A DNA stretch of 54,728 nt from an uncultured Candidatus Saccharibacteria bacterium (GTDB lineage Bacteria; Patescibacteriota; Saccharimonadia; Saccharimonadales; Saccharimonadaceae). The position numbers were made by a program, and so were the translations under genes. Under the pieces are notes generated by a model. It saw nothing but the letters and a program-made list of their open reading frames with translations. It was not told where the DNA came from and did no database searches. Shown here piece by piece: positions 42,221 to 50,454 of this stretch (the first letter of the stretch is position 1; every line of letters starts with the position of its first letter). The stretch spans positions 1 to 54,728 of the forward strand of contig CAMNPZ010000005.1 in NCBI GenBank assembly GCA_946548715.1, written 5' to 3'.

Positions 42221-42901
42221 TTATTTCCAGAAGGCGCGGCCGTCGACGCGGACGTCGACGTATTCGAAGGTAGTGATTCCCTGTCCCGCTAGATAACGGA
42301 GCATGCGGTCGATGTCTTCGGCAGTGATGGCGGCGTCGCGGTCGATGGTGGTTTTAAAATAACCCGTGTAACCGTCGAGATAGAGGTCGACTTCGCGAAT
42401 AGAGTCGGTTGGGATAACAGCTTTGATGGGTTGGTAGCTGTATGATTTGAGGTCGGACTCGATGAGGCCGATGTAGTTTCGCATCCGTGAAGTGATTTTG
42501 CCGCCGGTGGCAGAGGCGGAAGCGTCGATGATTTCGATGGTGGGCTCGGCGGTAAGAATTGGTTCGGGGGCGACTTCTTCTGGCGATAGTGGTTCGACTT
42601 CTTGGTGAAGAAAAGTAGTAGCAAGCACAATCAAGATAACTATTAGGCTCACGAAACCGAGGCTAACAGAAACTACTCGTGTAAGGTATCTCTGTTTATC
42701 TTTCTTGCGCGCTGCGGCGCGTTCGTTCTTAGTCTCGAGCTTTTCCCTTTTGGCGCCAATAGTGAGGCCTACAACAACCTGGGAAGAGCGTCTACTAAAC
42801 TTCGGGGCGCGTCCGGCCGGCCCATCGCCATGGGCGGCCGGCGCTACCTCTCGCGCTGCCGCGCTCCGAACCCCCTCGTTTTTAGTAGACTCTCTTCCCA
42901 C
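42221..42901 (-). CDS. FtsQ/DivIB-like division protein with N-terminal palindromic insertion
   Basis: A 226-residue protein with a cytoplasmic N-terminus, one membrane helix (near residues 73-95, VVSVSLGFVSLIVILIVLA) and an extracellular domain. Length, topology and place after murG fit FtsQ/DivIB, but I see no clear POTRA signature, so the name is by context. GTG 42901 follows GGGGAGG in the end of murG. Residues about 9-34 come from a GC-rich palindrome. The left arm of that palindrome, in gene direction, encodes the start itself. The protein normally joins FtsL and FtsB in the divisome. Confidence 0.65.
   Translation of the reverse strand: MGRESTKNEGVRSAAAREVAPAAHGDGPAGRAPKFSRRSSQVVVGLTIGAKREKLETKNERAAARKKDKQRYLTRVVSVSLGFVSLIVILIVLATTFLHQEVEPLSPEEVAPEPILTAEPTIEIIDASASATGGKITSRMRNYIGLIESDLKSYSYQPIKAVIPTDSIREVDLYLDGYTGYFKTTIDRDAAITAEDIDRMLRYLAGQGITTFEYVDVRVDGRAFWK
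42781..42899. mobile_element. palindromic element family A, copy in the ftsQ-like gene
   Basis: Stem CCGGCC-G-GCCCAT-CGCC-ATGGGC-GGCCGG (42813-42841). The arms GGGAAGAGCGTCTACTAAA (42781-42799) and inverse (42881-42899) match at 18 of 19 positions and are unrelated to the arms of the other copies. Confidence 0.8.
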
Positions 42902-42908
42902 CTTCTTC

Positions 42909-44135
42909 TTAGACCTCCCCTAAGATTATTTCGGCGAGGCGGCGGGCGGAGTCAGAACGAGCTTCTTCGTGGAGCTTGTCGGCCATGTTGGCCCGGAGGC
43001 GAGGAGACCTGATGAGGTGACGGATTTCATCAAGGAGAATGGTCGGATCTTGCACCATGTCATAATCTTTGACTACCGAGATAGCGTCAACCGCCGCGAG
43101 ACGTTCAGCGTTCTTGACCTGGTGTCCGCCAGGTAGCGGTGCGAATGGAACTAGAATAACTGCCTTCTTGAGCGAGGCTAATTCGGCAATAGTGGTGGCG
43201 CCAGCACGCGAAACAATAATATCGGCGGCGCCCATGAGTTCGTTCATAGTAGTATTAAACTCCCACATACGGAAATTCGACTCTAGCGAGGCGTGATCCC
43301 AGTTTTCGTATTGTTTCAAATCAACCATGTTTTCATAGTGTTTGCGTCCAGCAACTAGACCTACAGAGGTGAATTTGAGGAGTTCTGGCAAGATAGCGCG
43401 CGTGGCTTCGTTGAGGTTTTCGGAGCCTTGTGAGCCGCCCGTAACCACGACGAGTGGTTTGTCTGGATTGAATGAAAAGGCTTTTTTAAGTTCAAGTTGC
43501 TTGGAGGGGCTGACGGATTTGAATTCTGGTCCGACCGGAATGCCGGTCCAGACATAATTAGGATGCTGTGCTTGTAAATCATCTGGGATAGGCATGCCAA
43601 AAGCAACTTTGGCGGCTTTTTTCATGAGAATACGATTAGCAAGGCCCGCTACGACGTCCGACTCGTGGATAATGTAAGGGATTTTGAAAAGCTTTGCCAT
43701 AATGCCGACTGGTAGGCAGACGTAGCCACCTTTTAGAAAAATAACATTGGGGCGCGAAGATTTCTTGACGAGACGGCAAAAGGCCGTAACGAGCCCCATC
43801 AGGAAGCCAAAAAAACCTAAGATGTTGCCCAAGATGATATCTTTTAATGTAAGTCCAAAATGGATGAAGTAGTCCTTGAGTTTCCAATTAGCATAGCGAT
43901 GAAACTTGCCGGCCGGGATGCGGCGCACTCGAATGTATGGAGTGTTCCTGTGGCTAGCTTCTTCGCCCCAGGCTACTCCTATTTCGGTGGTGAGACGAGT
44001 GACGTTTTTGTAATATTTAAAATCAGTCCAAAATTCAACCTCAGCACGAGGTTTGCGATTTAGAATTTCACGCACTACGGCGACGACTGGCGTGATGTGT
44101 CCCCCCGACCCGCCGCCGACTACTAATATTTTCAT
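42909..44135 (-). CDS. murG: UDP-GlcNAc:lipid II transferase MurG
   Basis: A 408-residue GT-B enzyme that adds GlcNAc to lipid I to give lipid II. The N-terminal GGGSGGHITPV loop is the lipid-substrate site. GGSQGSENLNEA, ISRAGATTIAEL-like SRAGATTIAELASL and PLPGGHQVKNA build the nucleotide-sugar site. It is longer than usual (about 350-370) through inserts around residues 55-120. GGGAGG lies upstream of ATG 44135 inside ftsW, whose end it overlaps by 68 nt. It belongs to the mraY-ftsW-murG transcript. Confidence 0.93.
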   Translation of the reverse strand: MKILVVGGGSGGHITPVVAVVREILNRKPRAEVEFWTDFKYYKNVTRLTTEIGVAWGEEASHRNTPYIRVRRIPAGKFHRYANWKLKDYFIHFGLTLKDIILGNILGFFGFLMGLVTAFCRLVKKSSRPNVIFLKGGYVCLPVGIMAKLFKIPYIIHESDVVAGLANRILMKKAAKVAFGMPIPDDLQAQHPNYVWTGIPVGPEFKSVSPSKQLELKKAFSFNPDKPLVVVTGGSQGSENLNEATRAILPELLKFTSVGLVAGRKHYENMVDLKQYENWDHASLESNFRMWEFNTTMNELMGAADIIVSRAGATTIAELASLKKAVILVPFAPLPGGHQVKNAERLAAVDAISVVKDYDMVQDPTILLDEIRHLIRSPRLRANMADKLHEEARSDSARRLAEIILGEV

Positions 44136-45297
44136 GGTTTGTTGTTACCTCCCTACTAGTATAACACGAAAGTTGGCAAACAAGGCCAATTGCAAAAGCG
44201 ATAAAGATCATGCTAGTGCCACCATAAGACAAAAGTGGTAAAGTAATGCCAGTAACGGGAACGAGTCCGGTCATGGCTGCGATATTGACAACGACTTGGG
44301 CAAGAGCCCAAGAGAAAACTCCGACGATATAGAGGTGCGACTCGAAATCTGGAGTGTGGTCGGCGACTTTAAGCATGCGAATTAACATGGCCGCAAAAAC
44401 AATTAGGACCAGAAAAAGGCCGACAAAACCGAAGGTTTCGCCCATGATAGCGAAGACTGAGTCATTGATGGATTCCGGCAAGTAGCCCGTGGCCTGAACG
44501 GAATTGCCGATACCGACGCCAAATAAACCACCAGTACCGATGGCAAGCATAGCATTCTCGATATGATAAGTGGAATCCGTAACTTCTGCACCTTGCAGAG
44601 TATCTAGCCAAGCGTTGACGCGTTCCATACGATGCGTTGAGGTGACCACCGAACCAACCGCAATAGCAATCACTAAGGCAAGCATAATGAGATATTGCTT
44701 GGCCGGAATGCCAGACGCTAGGAGCATACCAAAAATAATGGCAATTAATGCCACTCCGGTACCCAAATCGCCCTGTGCAATGACTACTAGAAATAGTGAA
44801 GCCCCGCAAATAACGATGAGCGGAAGCCAGAATTCTTGCCATTTGCCTAGTTCCCCGTTCTGCTGCTTGCGAGTGATAAAGTCAGCAAGATAAACGACGA
44901 GGGCCAGCTTGATGAGCTCGGCAGGCTGAAAACTGACAATGCCTAAATTGAACCAGCGACACTCACCGAGTTCACATTTGGCGAGTGAGGAGCCGGCCAT
45001 GGAGAGGAGCCATAACAAAACCGACAGTGCAAGAGCGACGAGCATGAAGGGTTTAGCATATTTCTTGAGATATTTATAAGGTATTACCTTGAAAGCTAGG
45101 AAAAAAGCGACTAGTGAGAGCACGACTGAGCGCAGTTGACCGATGAAGAAATAATTGGAAGCGTAATCTGTGCCATATGCATTATTGAGAACGTTGGCAC
45201 GCATGGGTCCAATTGCATAGATAATAATAAGACCCAAAGCCATGAGCCCCAAAGTACTAAATAAAATAGTCAAATCCGCATGGTGTTTGCGAATCAT
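44068..45297 (-). CDS. ftsW: SEDS glycosyltransferase FtsW/RodA family
   Basis: A 409-residue protein with about ten membrane helices. Motifs include GDLGTGVALI, SYHIENAMLAIGTGGLFGVG (STYHI...), and TLPLLSYGGTSM. The position between mraY and murG supports FtsW, the septal peptidoglycan polymerase. The C-terminal tail (SSRRRVGGTHHASRRRSA) is basic and encoded by the 68-nt overlap with murG. Translation is coupled to mraY by an ATGA overlap at 45294-45297, with GGAGGGG upstream. Confidence 0.92.
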   Translation of the reverse strand: MIRKHHADLTILFSTLGLMALGLIIIYAIGPMRANVLNNAYGTDYASNYFFIGQLRSVVLSLVAFFLAFKVIPYKYLKKYAKPFMLVALALSVLLWLLSMAGSSLAKCELGECRWFNLGIVSFQPAELIKLALVVYLADFITRKQQNGELGKWQEFWLPLIVICGASLFLVVIAQGDLGTGVALIAIIFGMLLASGIPAKQYLIMLALVIAIAVGSVVTSTHRMERVNAWLDTLQGAEVTDSTYHIENAMLAIGTGGLFGVGIGNSVQATGYLPESINDSVFAIMGETFGFVGLFLVLIVFAAMLIRMLKVADHTPDFESHLYIVGVFSWALAQVVVNIAAMTGLVPVTGITLPLLSYGGTSMIFIAFAIGLVCQLSCYTSREVTTNHENISSRRRVGGTHHASRRRSA

Positions 45298-46316
45298 ATC
45301 GCCCCTCCGGTAGCTGCAACAAATATGCCCACTATAGCACAGACACCGGCTACGATCCAGAAACGCATTACGATTTTGGCTTCACCCCAGCCGATGGCTT
45401 CAAGATGATGGTGAAGCGGAGCGGAAATGAAAATTTTGCGATGGAAGAATTTCTTGCTAGCAAGCTGAATAAGCGAAGAACCAGCCTCAATCACAAATGG
45501 TAGCCCAATAATCGGTAGCAAAAAGAACGAATTCGTCATCATAGCAACCACCCCAAGGCCGGAGCCCAGCGCGAAAGAACCAGTGTCGCCCATCATAAAA
45601 CGTGCCGGCGGGACATTGAACCAGATGTAAGAAAGAAGCCAGCCGACTACAGTCATACAGAACCCGAATAGCAACACATTGCCCTGAAATAGCGCGATTA
45701 CACCAAAAGCGGCGTAGGCGAGCATCGAAAGTCCGCCAGATAAGCCATCAAGACCATCAGATATATTGACTGCGTTGCTAGTTGCCACTACGGCAAAAGC
45801 AAAAATCATAATCATGCCAGCAATTCCTACTTCGATGTCCCCCACAAATGGGACGAGGATAGAGGTCCAACCGAGTTTGACTGAGAAAAACCATCCCAAC
45901 ACAAGGCCTACCACTGTAATCAAAAAGAATTTCACGGGGCCCCGTAGGCCAGCCGCGCCACGACCGGTACCGAAAATATTAATAACATCATCAATGACGC
46001 CGACTAGGGCGCCACCAAGAAATCCAACCAGAGGAAGCCAGGTTTGGCCGCGGTCGAGATTAAAGAGCCACGTGACAGCAGTAACAGAGACTACGCCAAC
46101 TAGCCCAGCCATGGTCGGGAAAACGTGCTTAAATTTATGAGCGTGAAGTTTGCGCATGATTGGCAAATCTTTACCATCGACGGTAGTCTGTTTCTGTTTT
46201 TTCCAGAATTTATATTTGTAAGCAAAATGTGTGTAAAACGGCGTAAGCGCCATTGAGAACAGGAAGCCGGCGAGAGCTAGCAATAATCCTTGGAATAATT
46301 CATCATTTAATGTCAT
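45294..46316 (-). CDS. mraY: phospho-MurNAc-pentapeptide translocase MraY
   Basis: A 340-residue membrane enzyme that links UDP-MurNAc-pentapeptide to undecaprenyl phosphate. Motifs include DDVINIFGTGRGAAG (catalytic Asp pair), NAVNISDGLDGLSGG and SAPLHHHLEAIGW. I start at ATG 46316, 6 nt after a -10 box; a GTG at 46322 precedes it. A family B element separates it from ftsI, so mraY starts a new transcript within the cluster. Confidence 0.95.
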   Translation of the reverse strand: MTLNDELFQGLLLALAGFLFSMALTPFYTHFAYKYKFWKKQKQTTVDGKDLPIMRKLHAHKFKHVFPTMAGLVGVVSVTAVTWLFNLDRGQTWLPLVGFLGGALVGVIDDVINIFGTGRGAAGLRGPVKFFLITVVGLVLGWFFSVKLGWTSILVPFVGDIEVGIAGMIMIFAFAVVATSNAVNISDGLDGLSGGLSMLAYAAFGVIALFQGNVLLFGFCMTVVGWLLSYIWFNVPPARFMMGDTGSFALGSGLGVVAMMTNSFFLLPIIGLPFVIEAGSSLIQLASKKFFHRKIFISAPLHHHLEAIGWGEAKIVMRFWIVAGVCAIVGIFVAATGGAI

Positions 46317-46331
46317 AACCACATTATATCA
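46314..46331 (-). promoter_or_regulatory. extended -10 promoter giving leaderless mraY mRNA
   Basis: On the minus strand TGA then TATAAT (46328-46323), 6 nt before ATG 46316. Confidence 0.7.
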
Positions 46332-46344
46332 CATCCAGCACAAT

Positions 46345-46538
46345 AGCAACCCAAGCAACACTTTTCAGGGACGGGGTTCCTCGCGCCCGTCGTTACGGGG
46401 CTCGGACCCCTCATCCCTCGACCAAGGGTCGCCCACTGGGCGTCGCCTCGAGACGAAAAGCAAGCTTTCCGCCTGCTCGGCTCCTACAGTGGTCGGTCGT
46501 AACCTGCGGAAGCCCCTCAAAGTGCTGTCTGGGTTGCT
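46345..46538. mobile_element. palindromic element family B, intergenic copy between ftsI and mraY
   Basis: Shares CTCGCGCCCGTCGTTACGGG (46380-46399) and following GCTC with topA. The arms AGCAACCCAAGCAACACTTT (46345-46364) and inverse (46519-46538) match at 17 of 20 positions. It ends directly at the ftsI stop codon. Confidence 0.75.
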
Positions 46539-48416
46539 CTACTGGTTAGGTTTGATTTTGTAATAATCAATGAGGTAATTAGATAAGGAGTTAAAAAGAT
46601 TCATGGCGTCACCAGAACCGATGGACTGCCCTTCGCCCCACATCTTGGTCATGATGACATATTGCGGCATTTCGCCGCTGGGTGCAATAAAACCAATATA
46701 GGAGCCGATAAGTTCGGCAAAAGAATCATCGTAGGCACCATTTCTGACAACTTGGGCTGTACCGGATTTACCACCAATATCGTAACCTGGGCGGTCAATG
46801 CCGCCACGTACCAAGTACTCGCGGTTATTGATTAGCATACTGCGCATAGAAGCAGAAGTTTCGTCGGTGAGGATCTTGTCTTCGACGGGTCCTGCCGATG
46901 TGCTATTCTCGACGGGTTCTGTCGTCGTCTCCTCCCCCGCGAGAACTTCGCGGGGGGGCCCCTCCGACGACGCCACCCGTCCATGTAAAGCATCTTTTGG
47001 AATAACCTTGCCGTCTTCATAATATCCTTTGATGACAGAGGGGGTGCGCCAAGTGCCACCGTTGACGACGGCCGAGAAAGCAGTAGCAGTTTGAAGCATT
47101 GTAATACTGAGGTTTTGGCCGAAAGTAAGATTAGCATAGGTAGAATCGCGGCCCCAACCTTCATTTGGGTCTGGGATGAACCCCTCGGCTTCGGCCAATT
47201 CGACGCCAGTAGGCTGGCCTAAGCGGAATTTGTTATAGTAATAGTCAAAGAGCTTTTCCCTGCCTTGTTGATTAATAGAGTTAGGATTGCCGCCCAATAG
47301 TTTGAGTGCATAAATAGAACCGGTGTTTAGTGACCAGTACAAAGCGTCTTTCATAGTTAAAGTGCCATAGAGGGAGCTACGTTGTTCGGCATTCCAAATC
47401 TTCCAATCATCGACTTCTTCATAATGTTTATTAAAGAATGTCGTATCAGGTGTCATAACACCTTCGTTGATAGCCGCCGAGAAAGCGAAGTTTTTGCAAA
47501 TTGAGGCCGGTTCGTATGGAACATCAAGAGTATAGTTGTTGTAAACGGATGCGTCGGTGACATTGGCGTAATTTGCGGGGTCATAATTTGGCAAATTAGC
47601 CATGGTAAGGATTTCGCCAGTATTGGGATTCATGATGAGTACAGACGCGTTGGTGGCGGCCGTATGAGAGATGGCTTCGGCCGTGATTCTTTCGACACCT
47701 TTTTCGAGACCGCGATCAATGGATAGCACGACGTTTTCGCCGTCTTCGGCGGGGATTTTGGTATTGTCTTTACCGATGGAGAGCGCTACGTTGTTAACAT
47801 CTGAAGTGGTTTTAAGTAGGCCATCTTTGCCAGATAGGATGTGATTGAGTGAACCTTCGACGCCGTACTGACCAACGCCGTCAGCATTGACGAAGCCGAG
47901 TAATCCTGAAGCCAGTTGCCCTTCAGAATACACTCGTTGGTTGTTTTTCTTGAACCAGACGGCACCGATGTCTTCGGAAGCGATTTTTTCTGCAAGTTCG
48001 CGCGGGACGTTTTTGGCGACGATGGCGTATCGGAGACCTTCTTGCTGGTATATATCGTCAAAATTAACCGCAATGTAGGGTTCGGCGTAAGTCTTGAGAG
48101 CTTGTTCGATGGGTTCCCTTTTGGTGACGGTCGGATCGATAATAATCTGATAGGCTGTTTGGTTCAACACGACTGGTACCGGTTCGCCCTTATCCATCAT
48201 ATAGATTTCGCCGCGCCGCGCCGTAATGGTTTCAAGTAGGGTGTGCTGTTCTTCGGCTTTAGCTACCCAAGCGTTGTGTTCGATGATTTGAATGAAAAAA
48301 AGCCGCACCACAATAATTGCAAAAGTAATCAGAACGACATTTTGCAAAATTTTAATGCGACTATGAGTCGATTGTGCAGAAGATTGCTTGATGGACGACT
48401 GACTATTCCGTGGCAT
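46539..48416 (-). CDS. ftsI: penicillin-binding protein 2/FtsI transpeptidase
   Basis: A 625-residue class B penicillin-binding protein that cross-links septal peptidoglycan. A membrane helix lies near residues 25-45 and the dimerisation domain follows. The transpeptidase motifs are SICK (Ser305, Lys308), SLN in YWSLNTGS, and GGKSGTA near residue 560. Between SxN and KSG (about residues 479-502) lies an in-frame GC-rich palindromic stretch (GRVASSEGPPREVLAGEE). It overlaps the ftsL-like gene by 14 nt. No PASTA domains are present. Confidence 0.94.
   Translation of the reverse strand: MPRNSQSSIKQSSAQSTHSRIKILQNVVLITFAIIVVRLFFIQIIEHNAWVAKAEEQHTLLETITARRGEIYMMDKGEPVPVVLNQTAYQIIIDPTVTKREPIEQALKTYAEPYIAVNFDDIYQQEGLRYAIVAKNVPRELAEKIASEDIGAVWFKKNNQRVYSEGQLASGLLGFVNADGVGQYGVEGSLNHILSGKDGLLKTTSDVNNVALSIGKDNTKIPAEDGENVVLSIDRGLEKGVERITAEAISHTAATNASVLIMNPNTGEILTMANLPNYDPANYANVTDASVYNNYTLDVPYEPASICKNFAFSAAINEGVMTPDTTFFNKHYEEVDDWKIWNAEQRSSLYGTLTMKDALYWSLNTGSIYALKLLGGNPNSINQQGREKLFDYYYNKFRLGQPTGVELAEAEGFIPDPNEGWGRDSTYANLTFGQNLSITMLQTATAFSAVVNGGTWRTPSVIKGYYEDGKVIPKDALHGRVASSEGPPREVLAGEETTTEPVENSTSAGPVEDKILTDETSASMRSMLINNREYLVRGGIDRPGYDIGGKSGTAQVVRNGAYDDSFAELIGSYIGFIAPSGEMPQYVIMTKMWGEGQSIGSGDAMNLFNSLSNYLIDYYKIKPNQ
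46911..46981. mobile_element. palindromic insertion in ftsI, core unlike families A and B
   Basis: The centre is CCCCCGCGA-GAAC-TTCGCGGGGG (46934-46955). The arms GACGGGTTCTGTCGTCG (46911-46927) and inverse (46965-46981) match at 14 of 17 positions. Confidence 0.65.
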
Positions 48417-48750
48417 AGCCGGTTACCGTGGCATTCTCCATGGCAGCCGCAACCGTGCTGTTTTCGGCAGTAGCGACGGAGTTCAGACGGGCTTTTTCGA
48501 CTGCTAGGTCATCTTTCTTGGCATTCATTTCAGTAATTTCTGCTTCAACAGAGGAAATTTCGTAGTCAAAACCAGTGGCCTTGGTTCCCTCAGCCACATA
48601 GATGAGACCAAACACCAATGTCAACATGCCAACAATGACGATTTGTGAGATAGAGCCTAAGCTCCTCTTGGTGTGACGGACGGTATTGCGGTTACGGACG
48701 AAAGTCGTACCGGTGGCGCGTCGTGAAATATAGGTTGTTTGGTTATGCAT
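48403..48750 (-). CDS. FtsL-like septum protein
   Basis: A 115-residue bitopic protein with a basic cytoplasmic N-terminus, one membrane helix (near residues 35-55, ISQIVIVGMLTLVFGLIYV) and a short coiled coil (ISSVEAEITEMNAKKDDLAVEKARL). Size, topology and place before ftsI fit FtsL; sequence alone would not be enough. It overlaps ftsI by 14 nt. A structured RNA lies between it and the upstream 21-aa ORF. Confidence 0.7.
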   Translation of the reverse strand: MHNQTTYISRRATGTTFVRNRNTVRHTKRSLGSISQIVIVGMLTLVFGLIYVAEGTKATGFDYEISSVEAEITEMNAKKDDLAVEKARLNSVATAENSTVAAAMENATVTGYATE

Positions 48751-48804
48751 TATTTTCCTCGCTTTTTTTGTTTTTATTTTGTTATCAGTTTGATTATTCT
48801 TATC

Positions 48805-48984
48805 TTAGACCGGGCAGCCTTTACAGCCAGAGCTATAAGTAAACTGTAAAGCTGGTCCCGGGAAGGTCATACACTCCACACTCTCCTGTGTGAACTCTAA
48901 ATTGGTGGACCCTAGAGGTCCATATCACTAGTCCTGGAAGCCCGAGTGGGGATTCGCTCTACCCACTCGGTAAAGGGAGACTAG
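48805..48984 (-). ncRNA. structured RNA element in the division operon
   Basis: Three hairpins in 180 nt with no ORF. CTAGTC/GACTAG (48928-48933 with 48979-48984) encloses CCGAGTGGG/CCCACTCGG. TGGACC/GGTCCA lies at 48906-48922. CCGGG/CCCGG plus CTTTACAG/CTGTAAAG lie at 48810-48861. The first hairpin contains the stop codon of the 21-aa ORF. It lies in the leader of the ftsL-like gene; riboswitch, attenuator or processing element are all possible. Confidence 0.55.
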
Positions 48985-49046
48985 CGGAAATTAACCTTAA
49001 TGGTTTGTTTGCGGGATTTATTCGCAACGACAATTTGTTTTGGCAT
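48981..49046 (-). CDS. 21-aa basic small protein between rsmH and ftsL
   Basis: ATG 49046 to TAG 48981 encodes MPKQIVVANKSRKQTIKVNF-R, a basic peptide. The ribosome-binding site AAAGGAGG is ideally placed 4-5 nt upstream of the ATG. It follows rsmH by 32 nt. Its stop codon is part of the first hairpin of the RNA element, so translation of this ORF could open that hairpin and affect downstream expression. It could be a small functional protein or a sensing leader peptide. Confidence 0.6.
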   Translation of the reverse strand: MPKQIVVANKSRKQTIKVNFR

Positions 49047-49078
49047 TTTGCCTCCTTTTATTTTTATTGTTTGTTTTA

Positions 49079-49951
49079 TCAATTCCGTTTCGCTACGCGC
49101 AGTTTAGCGCTTCTAGCTCGCGGGTTGATAACTAACTCCTGGGCATCCGCAACGATAGGCTTCTTGTTAATGATAGTCAAAGGCGATTCCTCGCCGAGGC
49201 TGGTTTGCTCTCTTAGGAAATCTTTGACAAGCCGATCTTCTAGACTGTGAAAAGTGATGATACCGACGCGGCCGTGCTGGCGCAGAAGTTGCGGAATAAG
49301 CGGAAGCGATTGCTCGATTTGACCGAGTTCGTCGTTTACTACGATGCGGATTGCCTGGAATACTTTGGTAGCAGGATGATGGCGAAAATAACCGTGAATT
49401 CGAGTGGCGATGAGGTCGGCGAGTTGCTTAGTACTCTTGATGGGGCGATGATGGACGATGATACGAGCAAACATGGCAGCGGTACCCTTCTTCTCTTCAC
49501 CGTACTTTACAAATATCTCTGCTAATTCCCGTTCGCTATAGTGATTAATAATATCTGCTGCTGTGAGGCTCTGTCTACGATCCATCCGCATATCGAGAGG
49601 GCTATCATATCGGAATGAAAAACCGCGCTCTTCTCTATCTAGTTGCGGAGAAGAAACACCAAAATCAGCGAGTATTAAATCAAAAGTTTCTCCACGTGTT
49701 AAAAGCTGCAGCATAGCACTATAAAAATCCGAATGCATGGTGGTGGTCGACGGGAACTCCTGATTTAAATAATTGACAGCGAATTCATCGCGATCCACTA
49801 AGACCGAATTCTTATAGTCCTGTGTTACATCCAAAATTTTACTAGCGTGACCTCCGTAGCCGGCAGTGAGGTCTAAATACCGTTCACCGGGATGCGGGTC
49901 CAAATTTGCTAGAACTTCCGATAATAATACAGGCGTATGGGGTTTCTCCAT
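49079..49951 (-). CDS. rsmH: 16S rRNA (cytosine-1402-N4) methyltransferase
   Basis: A 290-residue RsmH (MraW). PHTPVLLSEVLANL opens the protein, and YLDLTAGYGGHA is the SAM-binding loop. ILADFGVSSPQLD, RGFSFRYDSPLDMRMD and FHSLEDRLVK are conserved. It is the first gene of the division cluster, as in many bacteria. I use ATG 49951, 7 nt after a TATAAT; a reading from 49984 crosses that promoter. Confidence 0.95.
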   Translation of the reverse strand: MEKPHTPVLLSEVLANLDPHPGERYLDLTAGYGGHASKILDVTQDYKNSVLVDRDEFAVNYLNQEFPSTTTMHSDFYSAMLQLLTRGETFDLILADFGVSSPQLDREERGFSFRYDSPLDMRMDRRQSLTAADIINHYSERELAEIFVKYGEEKKGTAAMFARIIVHHRPIKSTKQLADLIATRIHGYFRHHPATKVFQAIRIVVNDELGQIEQSLPLIPQLLRQHGRVGIITFHSLEDRLVKDFLREQTSLGEESPLTIINKKPIVADAQELVINPRARSAKLRVAKRN

Positions 49952-49966
49952 ACTATATATTATACA
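49949..49966 (-). promoter_or_regulatory. -10 promoter giving leaderless rsmH mRNA
   Basis: On the minus strand TATAAT (49964-49959), 7 nt before ATG 49951; no TG extension. Confidence 0.55.
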
Positions 49967-49984
49967 ACGTTTGAGATCGTTCAA

Positions 49985-50400
49985 CTAGAAACTTCAGCGG
50001 TTTTGTTTTTGCTTTGATTTTTGTTTGTAAGACACAATTTATCCACCATGATTGTGCGGTAGGCCGAAGCTCACCATATAATCATGGCCGTTGAGAGACT
50101 TATTGTGCAACCATAATAGAGTTTTATTGGGAGGTGTGTTTAACGAAAGAACGCACGATTTTTTTGTCGCATCTCGCTTGAGTTTTAATGCGCGCGAAGC
50201 TCCTAGATGGTCGATCTCAAACTTTTTTAATGTGCTTGCCTTCAAGGCTCATGTTTGTTTAGCGTTTTTGTTTATTATTTGCGCTGGTTTTATTGTATGA
50301 CATATTTTTGAAAAATGCAAGTGCTTTTTTGAAAGAATTTTGATTATTATTATATATAGGTGAAGAAAAGGATTTTTATAGGGGCAGATGAATAATTCGG
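49985..50400. other. intergenic stretch without a supported gene
   Basis: No supported gene. CCATGATT/AATCATGG arms (about 50046-50087) form a hairpin. Sequence from 50330 is AT-rich. A TTG-started 68-codon ORF on the minus strand (50039-50245) lacks a ribosome-binding site. Confidence 0.5.
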
Positions 50401-50418
50401 TTGGCTGCAGATGGAGAG

Positions 50419-50438
50419 TTTTCCACAGGTGTGGATAT
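50419..50438. promoter_or_regulatory. inverted pair of DnaA-box-like sites
   Basis: TTTTCCACA (50419-50427) and TGTGGATAT (50430-50438) face each other 2 nt apart. Each differs from TTATCCACA by one base. Confidence 0.4.
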
Positions 50439-50454
50439 TTCCCCTGTTATTTGA

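Noticed and set aside
50039-50245. 68-codon ORF on the minus strand, ending GLPHNHGG
   Set aside because: Starts with TTG, has no ribosome-binding site or promoter and no recognised family; kept only as intergenic note.
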